Source of the DNA: Sinotaia quadrata
Taxonomy: Eukaryota > Mollusca > Gastropoda > Architaenioglossa > Viviparidae
Direction of reading: 5' to 3'
NCBI GenBank assembly: GCA_028829895.1
Contig: CM054181.1
Location: 30,402,857 to 30,466,856 of the forward strand
DNA length: 64,000 nt
Shown: positions 36,101-46,070 of the stretch, piece after piece
How the letters are laid out: the number at the start of each line of letters is the position of its first letter
How positions within the stretch are numbered: position 1 is the first letter of the stretch
Notes under the pieces: generated by a model
Told to the model about the DNA's origin: nothing
Database searches by the model: none
Seen by the model: the letters and a program-made list of their open reading frames with translations, nothing else
Made by a program: the position numbers and the translations under genes

Positions 36101-37919
36101 CTGATTAAGAAAGATAACTCCATTAATACTACTCTGATTAAGAAAGAGAACTCCATTAATACTACTCTGATTAAGAAAAAGAACTCCATTAATACTACTC
36201 TGATTAAGAAAGAGAACTCCATTAATACTACTCTGATTAAGAAAGAGAACTCCATTAATACTACTCTGATTAAGAAAGATAACTCCATTAATACTACTCT
36301 GATTCTTATGTTTCTTAATCAGACGACGGAGAATCATTACTCCGCCGCAAGCGTTCTGTGTCCAGTGGCAGTCCACCGACAGGATCGGTAGTGGACGAGT
36401 GTTGTCGTCGACCATGTTCCTATCAGACGTTGGAGAGTTATTGCGCCGCTGACAGTTCTCATACCGCTTCCTCTGAGGTAATGTAAACTGGAGAATGTCT
36501 GAGGTAACGTAAACTGGCAAAACTTTGAGGCAATGTAAACTGGCGAAATTTTGAGGTAAACTGGCGAAACTTTGAGGTAAGGTAAACTGGCGAATCTCTG
36601 AGGTTACGTAAGCTGGCGAATCTCTGAGGTAACGTAAACTGGCGAATGTCTGAGGTAATGTAAACTGGCAAAACTTTGAGGCAATGTAAACTGGCGAAAC
36701 TTTGAGGTTACGTAAGCTGGCGAATGTCTGAGGTAATATAAACTGGCGAAACTCAGAGGTAGTGTAAAATGGCGAATATCTGAGGTAATGTAAACTGGCG
36801 AACACAAATATTAAATTAATTGATTAACTATTTACTAATTTAACGTCTTACAATCAAAACCTGGAAAATTAGGTGTTACATTTTTATGCACTAGCGTAAG
36901 AGTAGCAGCCAAAACAACCCCGTTGCTATTTTTCCTATAGTGCCCTAGCACACTGAACTACGTTATACAGTAACTTGCATAGAGCCCGTAGAAGAGCTTT
37001 ATCAGACGTGACGTGTAATAAGCCTTTTAAGATACTCCTTTCGGTCCAATCTGCCTGTCTACAGTGACCTGCATAGAGCCCTTAGAAGAGCTTTATCAGA
37101 CGTGACGTGTAATAAGTCTTTTAAGATACTCCTTTCGGTCCAATCTGCCTGTCTACAGTGACGTGCATAGAGCCCTTAGAAGAGCTTTATCAGACGTGAC
37201 GTGTAATAAGCCTTTTAAGATACTCCTTTCGGTCCAATCTGCCTGTCTACAGTGACGTGCATAGAGCCCTTAGAAGAGCTTTATCAGACGTGACGTGTAA
37301 TAAGCCTTTTAAGATACTCTTTTCCGTCCAATCTGCCTGTCTACAGTGACGTGCATGGAGCTCGTAGAAGGGCATTTTTAGTGGTGACATGTATGTCCTT
37401 TGAAGAAAACCCCATTTTAACTAAAAGCTGTGTTTCTATAATGGCACGCAGCCAGAACATAATTATATATTATAGTTTTTAAAGTTTTACATCCATTTTT
37501 TTAAATTACTACAGTGCTATTGACTCCCAATCTTACTTGAATGTAGCATCATAGTCTACCAGTTTATTTTCTTACAATCAGTTTTACTTGTTTTTCAATC
37601 ATTGACGCTGTGTTTTCAAAGACTTGATTAAAAATTAAAATTATTGTGCACAACAAAAGTCGTATTCATCTACACGTTCTAATCTTTCTTTCAGATAAAC
37701 CTTTGGAGTCTGCTAAGTGAAGGAATGTCCGAAGCCACGCCACCCTCATTTGTCGTCACAACCACCCCAGTTATTAACACTGACGCTCCTAATTCACCAT
37801 CCTTAGAGATTATCAGGGGTACCTCTCGTGGACAGCAGACTGGAAGATATATCCCGCAATTCTTTTATGTTCCATCCGGGTCTCGGCCTACTCGGACTCC
37901 ACTCGTATCCAGAGTTTGA
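33104..37919 (+). CDS. Insulin/IGF-like hormone precursor (signal, B chain, short C peptide, A chain, C-terminal extension)
   Basis: Secreted insulin-superfamily hormone, expected to act on a receptor tyrosine kinase. Three coding exons join in phase. Exon 1 (33104-33257): ATG directly after TTCTGTGTTGCAG; signal peptide MTVFVGLLLSLLSTTSRA; B chain with HRRVLCGKTLADSLDLVC and AGRGFHWNKR; ends CAG|GTCCGT in phase 1. Exon 2 (36323-36477), after TTTCTTAATCAG, phase 1: C peptide SDDGESLL, RRKR cleavage site, then the A chain with VVDECCRRPCSYQTLESYC (CC-x3-C-x8-C); ends GAG|GTAATG in phase 0. Exon 3 (37695-37919), after TTCTTTCAG, phase 0: 74 Ser/Thr/Pro-rich residues to TGA; AATAAA at about 38132. 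Total about 177 residues with the six canonical cysteines and no extra pair of the Lymnaea MIP type. The phase-1 intron between B and A chains is conserved in the superfamily. The A chain resembles IGF (VDECC-x3-C...LE-x-YCA) and the extension recalls IGF D/E domains. Exon 3 membership is inferred from phase. Retention of the last intron would instead give a stop at 36484. Confidence 0.9.
34160..34510. repeat. 38-bp minisatellite in intron 1 of the hormone gene
   Basis: About eight units of CAGTAATTCAGTGACATCGA followed by GCGAAGCAAAAAACTCAA; outer copies diverge. Confidence 0.92.
34985..35292. repeat. Minisatellite, unit about 60 bp, in intron 1 of the hormone gene
   Basis: Five units of GAAAACTTTGAAAAGGTCAA followed by TCT...GTGACTGTTAACAGTGAAAG. 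Confidence 0.88.
35903..36299. repeat. 33-bp minisatellite directly before the A-chain exon
   Basis: Twelve near-identical units of CTGATTAAGAAAGAGAACTC followed by CATTAATACTACT. Two variants (AAGAGAAC and AAGATAAC) occur in blocks. The array ends 23 bp before the A-chain exon. The unit head TCTGATTAAGAAA is the exact reverse complement of the 3' splice site TTTCTTAATCAG|A at 36311-36323. Confidence 0.97.
36473..36805. repeat. 26-bp minisatellite starting at the A-chain exon donor
   Basis: Thirteen units of TCTGAGGTAATGTAAACTGG followed by CGAATC (variants GTAACG, GTAAGG, GGCAATG, GGTTACG, one shortened). The first unit is the splice donor of the A-chain exon itself (TCTGAG|GTAATG). Confidence 0.96.
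36968..37370. repeat. 94-bp minisatellite in intron 2 of the hormone gene
   Basis: Four to five units of GCATAGAGCCCTTAGAAGAG followed by CTTTATCAGACGTGACGTGT and further unique bases; copies differ by very few changes. Confidence 0.96.
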
Positions 37920-38455
37920 CCCCAGGGTCAAACCTAGAAGTGTTATTGATGTTTATGTTTTCTGCATTATTTGGGTAGAGTTAGGCATTAATTGGTGTAA
38001 TATGATCGAAACAGACATTCATAGAAGAGACTAAGGTAATACAATCATAAATCATGAAATTAATCAAGTAAAAATAAACTATGTTGATTTTCTATGTCTC
38101 ATATGAAATATTCCCTTTTATGACTCCATAAAATAAAGAATATATTCTAAATACTCGAGGACTTTTTGTTATCCATTTAACATTACCTAACAAGAAAAAG
38201 ATTATTAGATCTTTTAAAGTAATGAAATTTCTTGGTGACCTAACATTAAGTTGGTTTATAAAGCATGTTATTTATATGTATTGCCTTATTAAATGTATAG
38301 TCAAAGCATTAAAAAAATACATGTTCAAGTATTAAAATTATATTAAAGAATACAATAAACTTATATGTCTATTTCATATTTCCTGTCTTTTGAATGGATC
38401 ATGCATTGTGATTGTAGTGTCCCGTCTTTAGCGTGAGTCATGCATTGCGATTTTA
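37920..38455. other. 3' untranslated region of the hormone gene and intergenic AT-rich sequence
   Basis: Polyadenylation-like AATAAA lies at about 38132-38137. Nothing else recognised. Confidence 0.45.
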
Positions 38456-38460
38456 TTGTT

Positions 38461-38690
38461 CTCTCAACTGACATTAATTTATCACATTAACCCTTTCCTT
38501 TTTCTTGTTCTGCCTGACCCGACATTAATTTATCACATTAACCCTTTCCTTTTTCTTGTTCTGCCTGACCTGACATTAATTTATCACATTAACCCTTTCC
38601 TTTTTCTTGTTCTGCCTGACCTGACATTAATTTATCACATTAACCCTTTCCTTTTTCTTGTTCTGTCTGACTTATCTCATGTTAACCGTT
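38461..38690. repeat. 51-bp minisatellite
   Basis: Four units of GACATTAATTTATCACATTA followed by ACCCTTTCCTTTTTCTTGTT. Confidence 0.95.
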
Positions 38691-39059
38691 TCTTTTTTTA
38701 ATCTTTCATGAGTTCTGTCCAAGTAAGACTGATGTCACCAGTTCTGAAGTAACACGACTCCTTGGAAGAAAGTAAGACTTGTGGGGGTGGGATCGGGAAT
38801 ATATTTTTGCTTTGACATGAAGATCTCTTAGAATCTGCAAATAATACAAAAGAATGATTCATAAAGATAACTCTGATATAAAGAACATTTACAGTGACAA
38901 AGCACTAACGCGAGTATATGCTAATCGCTTTAACTGAATAAACATACAAGGTGCTTTTATACTAAGTGTTCTTAAAAAATCAATTCAAATTAAATACTTT
39001 ACCCCCCCCCAAAAAAAAAAAAAAAAAAATTAAAAAAAATGCGGAGCTATATGTGACTA

Positions 39060-39555
39060 TGACTGCGCTATCTGTGTCTATTGACTGGCGGCGCTGTGTG
39101 TCTATTGACTGGTGGCGCTGTGTATCTATTGACTGGCGGCGCTGTGTGTCTATTGAATGGCGGCGCTGTATGTCTATTGACTGGCGGCACTGTGTGTCTA
39201 TTGACTGGCGGCACTATATGTGTCTATTGAATGGCGGCGCTGTATGTGTCTGTTGACTGGCGGCGCTGTATGTGTCTGTTGAATGGCGGCGCTGTATGTG
39301 TCTGTTGAATGGCGGCGCTATATGTGTCTGTTGACTGGCGGCGCTGTATGTGTCTGTTGAATGGCGGCGCTGTATGTGTCTGTTGAATTGTGTGTGTCTG
39401 TTGAATTGTATGTGTCTGTTGAATTGTGTGTGTCTGTTGAATTGTATGTGTCTGTTGAATTGTATGTGTCTGTTGAATTGTGTGTGTCTGTTGAATTGTA
39501 TGTGTCTGTTGAATTGTATGTGTCTGTTGAATTGTATGTGTCTGTTGAATTGTGC
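39060..39555. repeat. Compound minisatellite, 26-bp units passing into 18-bp units
   Basis: The left part has about 12 units of TGTCTGTTGACTGGCGGCGC followed by TGTATG. From about 39375 it has about ten 18-bp units TGTCTGTTGAATTGTATG, which look like the longer unit after loss of GGCGGCGC. Open frames on both strands are artefacts. Confidence 0.95.
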
Positions 39556-39894
39556 GATTCGCTCGGGAACGGAGTGGCTCAAAGTGACGTATGCATTCTT
39601 CAGGAACCAATATTTCTGTATTGAAAAGTAAAAAATAATATGTTTCGTTTATCGCACAAGACCTAAGTAAGATTATATATCAAGAATTTATTGTAATTAA
39701 TAATGCTTTGTTCTGGAACATTAGAATAAAGATTGACATGCCGTCAAATAGAAATCGCATACAACACACAAAATGCGTTTCTTTCATTGGTAACTCATTC
39801 TCAAAAGTATCATTTCCTAATTGAACATTAAACGACAATTATTAAAATTAATTCTTACTGCCAGCATACACGGTGATTGTGTAGTAATCTGTCA

Positions 39895-40278
39895 TATAAG
39901 CTGTAACAGCATGTTTCTGTTACATTTGTAAGCATAATGTCAGTAAAACGTAAGTTGTAACAGCATGTTTCTGTTACATTTGTAAGCATCATATCAATAA
40001 AACGTTGTAACAGCATGTTTCTGTTACATTTGTAAGTATCATGTCAATAAAACGTAAGCTGTAACAGCATGTTTCTGTTACATTTGTAAGCATCATATCA
40101 ATAAAACGTAAGTTGTAACAGCATGTTTCTGTTACATTTGTAAGCATCATATCAATAAAACGTAAGCTGTAACAGAATGTTTCTGTTACATTTGTAAGCA
40201 TCATATCAATAAAACGTAAGCTGTAACAGAATGTTTCTGTTACATTTGTAAGCATCATATCAATAAAACGTAAGCGTA
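39895..40278. repeat. 54-bp minisatellite with an inverted repeat in each unit
   Basis: Seven units of CGTAAGCTGTAACAGCATGT followed by TTCTGTTACATTTGTAAGCA. Most units contain TGTAACAG...CTGTTACA, an 8-bp stem with a 7-base loop. Confidence 0.95.
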
Positions 40279-41540
40279 TGTATGTTTCTGAATACACCAT
40301 GTGTATGTACTATTCAACTGCACCTATATAGGCCTACTGCTATTAAACTGAATGTTCCCTATGCACGTAACATTATTCAACTTAACTGTTCTGCCCCGTA
40401 TTCTATTTGTTTATACCCCCTTTCAAGTGAATGCTGTAATTCTTTACTAGAAGTTTTAGATTACTTCAGTATATTACTAAATCCAAAATCAAGAGTTGTA
40501 ACTTGAATGAACTTTTTCATTGGAATAAATATTGAGGAATTAGAAGAAAAAACAGAAGTATTGCAGTACCTTTCCTCTAACTAAACACCTGAAAATAACA
40601 CAAAACACTAAAATAATGAATATGAAAATGACAGATAAACAAAAATGTATTTTAAATAATAATTTTATCGGGGGGGGGGGGGGGGTTTGTGACGCCAACT
40701 CCACCTAGTTAATGGTTATGATGTTTTATTAATTAAACATCCATAACTAATTACAAGTGAAGAGAATCTTAATTTATGTTAATAATTCTCTAGAAGACAC
40801 CACTAGTGTCTTTCACTAGCAGGCGCTGTAAACGTTTTCTCTCTTCCACAACATTAAAGACAAACATTACCATCACACAATATTTGTGTGGAAAACTTCT
40901 TACCATGGGAGAAGACAAATCCGTCTTTAATCTATATTTGGTGAGCCCCCATCCACAAAAAAGTGAATATCAAAATCGTCCCATACAAGACGGACATCAC
41001 ATCTAAGAACACACAAATGACGATTTATATAACAATTAAGTCTAGAAATAGAGATAGTCAAATTTATTCTGCCACAATTTTGTACAGATTTCCCCCTGGA
41101 AATGCATCTTTATATTTCTTTTTTAAGCTCTTCGTTGTTCACGTCACCCTCATGTTTGCTTCTGTAAACAGACTTTTTAAAATCTCAAGGTCAACGTGAT
41201 TTGTATATCATGCACGTTCTGTAATGTATATCATGCACGTTCTGTAATGAACCGAATTGTATAAAGCAACACTGATTTCGATTTCAGACTGTATTGGCTT
41301 TAAGTTTTGAAATGTCATATATGAAAACCACCTGCATCGATAAAAAATACAAATGAAAGTATTTGCTTATTTTTAAATAAAAGAAAGCAAAGGAATTAAA
41401 TGTGTTTCTAATTATTCTAGTTAAAGAGAAATCATACGAACAAACAAAAATCTCAATTCTCATTTTGCAATTGTTATTTTTATCGTCATCTTTTCCCCCC
41501 TTCACGTTCATTTTCCCCTGGCAATCCCGCTTATGAGCGT
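40279..41540. other. Intergenic, no gene seen
   Basis: AT-rich, with a G run of about 16 at 40671-40686 and a short duplication (GTATATCATGCACGTTCTGT) at about 41204 and 41226. No supported gene. Confidence 0.5.
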
Positions 41541-41544
41541 ACAG

Positions 41545-42500
41545 ACGCGGTGATATGTATTGACATCAGCAGTGAAGAGGTTAACTGTTTCAAACCACGC
41601 ACTGCTTCGATTGGGGGTGGGGTGGGGGTGGTAAAATGTGAGCGTTGCGTTCATTTGTACCTAATTTCCTCTGGATGTTTTTTAAGACAACCACCACTTT
41701 CAGAAAGAATTTCGATCAGAAGTAGAGAGGTTTTTACTACACACGTTCCTGTCTGTTGATTTAGATGCTGTTTCGATCAGAAGTAGAGAGGTTTTTATTA
41801 CACACGTTCCTGTTTGTTTTAATTAGATGCTGTTTCGATCAGACGAGCGGTAGATTGCGAGTGTTTTGTGACAACTTCCTTTTTAAAGACAGTTACCACT
41901 TTTAGAGTTTCGTTCAGCAGTGAAAAAGTTAATTATACTGCTATTTGTATATGTGTCTGGTTCATTCAGACGCTGTATCGATGGAATACATGATAGGGGG
42001 TGAGTATTATGTGACAGTTGTGCTTTAATTTCTCTGTGATAAGAGCTTTGATTACTGTTGAAGAGGTTAATGACATGTTTCTGTATGCATCAGCCAGTCG
42101 TTTCTGTGTGGATTGGGTGGTAGAGCATGAGTATCATGATACAATCATCCCTACATTTCCTTGAAAGACAATCACCACTGTTAAATGACAACATTAATCA
42201 CCAGAGAAGATATTAAGTATACATTCCTGTCTGTTTCAAGCAGACTCCTTTTCAATGGAATACATGGCAGAGTGCAAATGTTACATGATAGTAACTCTAC
42301 TTTTCCCTGTGATAAGAGTTTCGATTAACAGTGAAGAGGTTAATTATACGTTCCTCTTTGTATCAATTATGCCTGTTTAGTTATCGGTAAGCGAGTGAGT
42401 GCAATAATACAATTACCTGTGCGTTTCCTGTAAGAAAATCACAAGTTATATTACAGAATCGATCAGAAGTGAAGAGGTTAAAATTATATTTTTGTCTTTT
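41545..42500. repeat. Old, strongly diverged tandem repeat, unit about 90-200 bp
   Basis: Repeated loose words such as TTTCGATCAGAAGTAGAGAG, GAAGAGGTTAAT, ACGTTCCTGTCTGTT and CCTGTAAGACAATCAC recur in the same order. Unit borders cannot be set by eye. Confidence 0.6.
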
Positions 42501-43190
42501 CAAGCAGGCACTGTTTCGATGAAAGGGGTGGGTGGTGGGAGGGTGAAAGTGAGTGTATTGATACAATCATCCCTGGTTCCTGTAAGACAATCACAGCTAT
42601 TTGATAAGAGCACCCTAAAACACGAGAAGAAGACTTCTGTATATTTCATTATTTGTAACATAGCTCACGACTGGACAAAGAGAAACTTGCAAAGCGAAGC
42701 TGAGGGGAGTTTATTCTGTAAGACAATCCAGGCACCCACGACTCCAGCTTTCGTTTGCTCTTTTCTTCAGTAGATTAGAACTAAGTGAAGCTAAAGATGT
42801 GTTTATCTGCTAACGGGAGTTTATCCTTATGACATATCCCAGGCATTCGCAACTTCAGTTTTCGCTTGTTAACCATTGCAAATTATTACGAAAGAACTTC
42901 AGATATAGGCATGAATGATTTATTTGATTATTTTCGGAGTGCCTGGAAACATAAACATGCCAGTAATGAAAATCGAACAACCGTCTTGTCAAGCCCAGTG
43001 AGTTGTCTTGAATAGCAGCCGACTTGCATTCTCGGGTAGATGGCTCCTTTCTGGCTTTATAAATGAGTGCTAATGCTTTATTGTTCATCAGGAACTTTAT
43101 TGACCAGCTATTTTAACAACGGAATCAAACTTTATTTGTGTGACGTGTTTGGTGGGGCTTAATAAAACAGAACACGCGGTAACGTCTCAT
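42501..43190. other. Intergenic, no gene seen
   Basis: Mixed sequence with no supported coding frame. GGCACCCACGACTCCAGCTT near 42730 and GGCATTCGCAACTTCAGTTT near 42842 are a diverged duplication. Confidence 0.45.
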
Positions 43191-43191
43191 T

Positions 43192-44445
43192 AGATTCCTT
43201 CACGCTTTCCTCAACAGCACTCAAGTAGAGTATGTTCACTCGCCTATTTTCACGCTTTCCTCAACAGCATTCAAGTAGAGTATGTTCACTCGCCTATTTT
43301 CACGCTTTCCTCAACAGCATTCAAGTAGAGTATGTTCACTCGCCTATTTTCACGCTTTCCTCAACAGCACTCAAGTAGAGTATGTTCACTCGCCTATTTT
43401 CACGCTTTCCTCAACAGCATTCAAGTAGAGTATGTTCACTCGCCTATTTTCACGCTTTCCTCAACAGCATTCAAGTAGAGTATGTTCACTCGCCTATTTT
43501 CACGCTTTCCTCAACAGCATTCAAGTAGAGTATGTTCACTCGCCTATTTTCACGCTTTCCTCAACAGCATTCAAGTAGAGTATGTTCACTCGCCTATTTT
43601 CACGCTTTCCTCAACAGCATTCAAGTAGAGTATGTTCACTCGCCTATTTTCACGCTTTCCTCAACAGCATTCAAGTAGAGTATGTTCACTCGCCTATTTT
43701 CACGCTTTCCTCAACAGCATTCAAGTAGAGTATGTTCACTCGCCTATTTTCACGCTTTCCTCAACAGCACTCAAGTAGAGTATGTTCACTCGCCTATTTT
43801 CACGCTTTCCTCAACAGCACTCGAGTATGTTCACTCGCCTATTTTCACGCTTTCCTCAACAGCATTCAAGTAGAGTATGTTCACTCGCCTATTTTCACGC
43901 TTTCCTCAACAGCATTCAAGTAGAGTATGTTCACTCGCCTATTTTCACGCTTTCCTCAACAGCATTCAAGTAGAGTATGTTCACTCGCCTATTTTCACGC
44001 TTTCCTCAACAGCATTCAAGTAGAGTATGTTCACTCGCCTATTTTCACGCTTTCCTCAACAGCATTCAAGTAGAGTATGTTCACTCGCCTATTTTCACGC
44101 TTTCCTCAACAGCATTCAAGTAGAGTATGTTCACTCGCCTATTTTCACGCTTTCCTCAACAGCATTCAAGTAGAGTATGTTCACTCGCCTATTTTCACGC
44201 TTTCCTCAACAGCATTCAAGTAGAGTATGTTCACTCGCCTATTTTCACGCTTTCCTCAACAGCACTCAAGTAGAGTATGTTCACTCGCCTATTTTCACGC
44301 TTTCCTCAACAGCATTCAAGTAGAGTATGTTCACTCGCCTATTTTCACGCTTTCCTCAACAGCATTCAAGTAGAGTATGTTCACTCGCCTATTTTCACGT
44401 TTTCCTCAACAGCATTCAAGTAGAGTATGTTCACTCGCCTATATT
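43192..44445. repeat. 50-bp satellite array, about 25 copies
   Basis: Nearly identical units of TTTTCACGCTTTCCTCAACA followed by GCATTCAAGTAGAGTATGTT and CACTCGCCTA. The main variation is one transition (GCATTC/GCACTC); one unit near 43820 lacks five bases. The first and last units are more diverged, as expected for array edges. The unit is not a multiple of three and the open frames across it are artefacts. Confidence 0.98.
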
Positions 44446-45765
44446 CAAATTAGTTAGAAGCTTATTTGATTTTCGTCATAATACAGTATTATATCGACCA
44501 CAGTACAACACTCATATACATTATGTAAGGATATGTATTTACACGTATCTGTTTTGTAAAATAATTGTTGCTATTATTTATTCTGCCATGAAGATCTAGC
44601 TGATAAAAGATTTTGCTTTAGTGTTTAAAGTAAGACAGTTAAGAATAGTATTTTATATCAGTTAAAAAATCTGTATACTTATCAGACAAAAGTATATGTT
44701 CAATATCATTTAAATAAAGTTTAAATGAATTCTCGACAGTGGAAATGTTAGAGTTAAAGCGTAGTCCTTCTGAGTCGGTCTGTAGAGTTTTCCTTTCTCT
44801 ATACGTGACAATAGACTTATCAAATAACTGTCTTCTACCAGTCAGACAGACAGTGATGCAATAAAAGAGATCTTGCACCTAGATACTCAATAGCTATACG
44901 TTCCAAGTGATCCTAGGTTTGATCAATTGTCTTTGACACGGCCTTTCCTCCTGGAGGGAAGGGGGGAGTCAGCAGTGATGCCGACGACACACCGAGTGGC
45001 AAGATGTAAAAATAAACCAACTTTTGCACGCAGACACCACGATGTTCTTGTGGGGAGGAAAATGTATTCTTTGTGCGGGGTAAAATGTGAAGGTCAGCTG
45101 TGTGTGAACAGGTACGAATGTTTGAGAGATGAATGGGACGAATGGACAAACAACCGCACTAACGTACTTTCTCGCAGTAAAGGAAGCCAAACTCTTGATA
45201 AAGAGTTAACAAAATTTATTCTAATAATGTGGGCCTACTTTCACATGGCTGTTAGTCATTCACCCAGAAACATTCACACATAACATTCGTGAAGTGGGGA
45301 TCCAGAGCAATGAAATGAAAAAAGTAAAAAGAATCAATACTATAAACAGCAGTGATTACCACGACAATCAAGTGTGTCCACACCAATATGTGGGTGAAAA
45401 CCCCAGAGTGTTATAAATATAAAAGATATATATATATGAGTCAATAATAAGCAGTAATAACCGCGAAAATCAAATACTAGGTGAAACCCAATGCAAATTC
45501 TAATAGTTAATTATAATGATGGTGACAACCGCAAAAATTATCAAAATACAGCTATGTTAACAATAAATGTTTATATTGATGTTCTGGGTGAAAACCCCAA
45601 AGTGTCAGTGATGTTAAGATTCTGAATGAGTAACAAGACAAAAACTATAAATAACCTAATTATTCCTAACTACCTAGAGTAGTGTGCCCTAAGTTAAATT
45701 TCCCAATTACTAATTTTGAAAAAATCGTTGTGGTGATATAGGTAATGTGTCTGCAGGAAAAGATG
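44446..45765. other. Intergenic, possible decayed repeat at about 44920-45620
   Basis: A GC-richer block (44920-45200) with a 118-codon open frame that has no recognised family is followed by sequence in which GGGTGAAAACCCCA recurs (45390 and 45589). It could be the remains of a retroelement; no terminal repeats or coding motif were recognised. Confidence 0.35.
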
Positions 45766-45769
45766 ATGA

Positions 45770-46070
45770 CAAACACACTTGCAAATGCACTGGCAGAAGC
45801 ACAAAGTTAACAAACACACTTGCAAATGCACTGGCAGAAGCACAAAGTTAACAAACACACTTGCAAATGCACTGGCAGAAGCACAAAGTTACAAACACAC
45901 TTGCAAATGCACTGGCGGAAGCACAAAGTTAACAAACACACTTGCAAATGCACTGGCAGAAGCACAAAGTTAACAAACACACTTGCAAATGCACTGGCAG
46001 AAGCACAAAGTTAACAAACACACTTGCAAATGCACTGGCAGAAGCACAAAGTTAACGAACACACTTGCCA
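45770..46070. repeat. 41-bp minisatellite
   Basis: Seven units of ACAAACACACTTGCAAATGC followed by ACTGGCAGAAGCACAAAGTT; one unit lacks a base. Confidence 0.96.

Noticed and set aside
35894..36805. 303-codon minus-strand open frame
   Set aside because: It consists of the 33-bp array (NQSSINGV repeats) and the 26-bp array read backwards over the antisense of the A-chain exon. The real signal is the plus-strand A-chain exon.
37725..37919. Independent small protein starting at ATG 37725
   Set aside because: The open frame extends back to an acceptor at 37695 and is in phase with the A-chain exon, so it is better read as the last hormone exon.
39214..39631. Open frames of 87-128 codons on both strands
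   Set aside because: Artefacts of the 26-bp/18-bp compound minisatellite (QFNRHT and SVELYV repeats).
40282..40506. Frame containing SECCNSLLEVLDYF as an insulin A chain
   Set aside because: It lacks the CC-x3-C-x8-C pattern, dibasic site and splice context; the true A chain is at 36323-36477.
43192..44445. CRISPR-like regularity
   Set aside because: Direct tandem units without unique spacers in a eukaryotic genome; a minisatellite.
43682..44599. Several 63-90-codon frames (MFTRLFSRFPQQHSS...)
   Set aside because: Products of the 50-bp satellite; the unit length is not a multiple of three.
44927..45283. 118-codon frame with several cysteines
   Set aside because: No ATG start, no signal peptide, no cysteine pattern of a known family; kept only as part of a possible decayed repeat.
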